Below are positions 63,951-64,000 of a DNA stretch of 64,000 nucleotides, piece after piece. Position 1 is the stretch's first letter, and each line of letters begins with the position of its first letter. The position numbers and the translations under genes are program-made. The notes under the pieces were generated by a model. The model did no database searches, was not told the origin of the DNA, and worked only from the letters and a program-made list of their open reading frames with translations. The stretch is from Ditylenchus dipsaci (taxonomy: Eukaryota > Nematoda > Chromadorea > Rhabditida > Anguinidae). The stretch spans positions 186,001 through 250,000 of the forward strand of contig SADC01001280.1 in the NCBI GenBank assembly GCA_004194705.1, given 5' to 3'.

Positions 63951-64000
63951 CAGTCGACGCTTCCAATAACATACACCCCAAAAGTTCGTTCCCGCCTAGG
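63951..64000. repeat. FB-1 foldback MITE, left end
   Basis: After TA: CAGTCGACGCTTCCAATAAC, then ATACACC and the core AAAAGTTCGTTCCCGCCTAGG. Cut by the window edge; a further arm variant of the family. Confidence 0.8.

Noticed and set aside
1..64000. Operon-like or defence-island organisation
   Set aside because: Genes are spliced, on both strands, functionally unrelated and separated by repeats; no prokaryote-type system is present.

Overview
This is a eukaryotic, AT-rich genomic window. Its genes are split by many short introns (mostly about 45-60 bp, GT-AG, usually with T-rich acceptors ending TTTCAG or TTTTAG) and embedded in dense, very diverse non-autonomous transposon debris. The organism is most likely a nematode. 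Troponin T has a nematode-like insertion and C-terminal half, and there are lustrin/Kunitz cysteine-rich and putative pepsin-inhibitor-3-like secreted proteins and a worm-type GluN1. It is not a compact Caenorhabditis-like genome; a repeat-rich enoplean such as a mermithid is plausible, but that is inference.

Layout. 0.3-2.3 kb: 3' two thirds of a RecQ1-type helicase (+). 3.8-4.6 kb: frameshifted F-box-like gene (-). 7.2-9.1 kb: complete troponin T (+, 10 exons). 9.3-13.6 kb: secreted multi-lustrin/Kunitz protein (-, 10 exons). 14.8-18.8 kb: NMDA receptor subunit GluN1 (-, 16 exons). 19.3-20.2 kb: C-type lectin (+). 22.4-25.6 kb: SPOP-type MATH protein with an N-terminal coiled coil and no BTB domain (+). 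28.7-29.3 kb: small secreted protein (+). 33.3-36.0 kb: cytochrome P450 (+, 13 exons). 40.3-47.2 kb: RanBPM-like protein with two SPRY domains (+, 15 exons, frame intact throughout). 48.5-53.2 kb: candidate composite foldback element holding hAT transposase remnants. 53-64 kb: transposase pseudogene copies, an inverted duplication of a RanBPM-like-gene intron, an orphan G6PD first exon, VPS11 exons spread among nested foldbacks, and decayed coding sequence. The genes are unrelated housekeeping, neuronal, muscle and secreted functions; nothing suggests an operon.

The most unusual content is the mobile-element layer. Several families of palindromic elements have conserved ends and cores but outer arms that differ between copies while still pairing within each copy. 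A second class of hAT-like elements, several with exact or near-exact 8-bp target duplications, has interiors made of one short, self-complementary word per element, and that word continues the terminal inverted repeat.

At least seven single-base losses, mostly in short A or T runs, break otherwise conserved exons in five genes. This looks more like consensus error than real decay. Exon boundaries were called by eye from splice signals, reading phase and family similarity.
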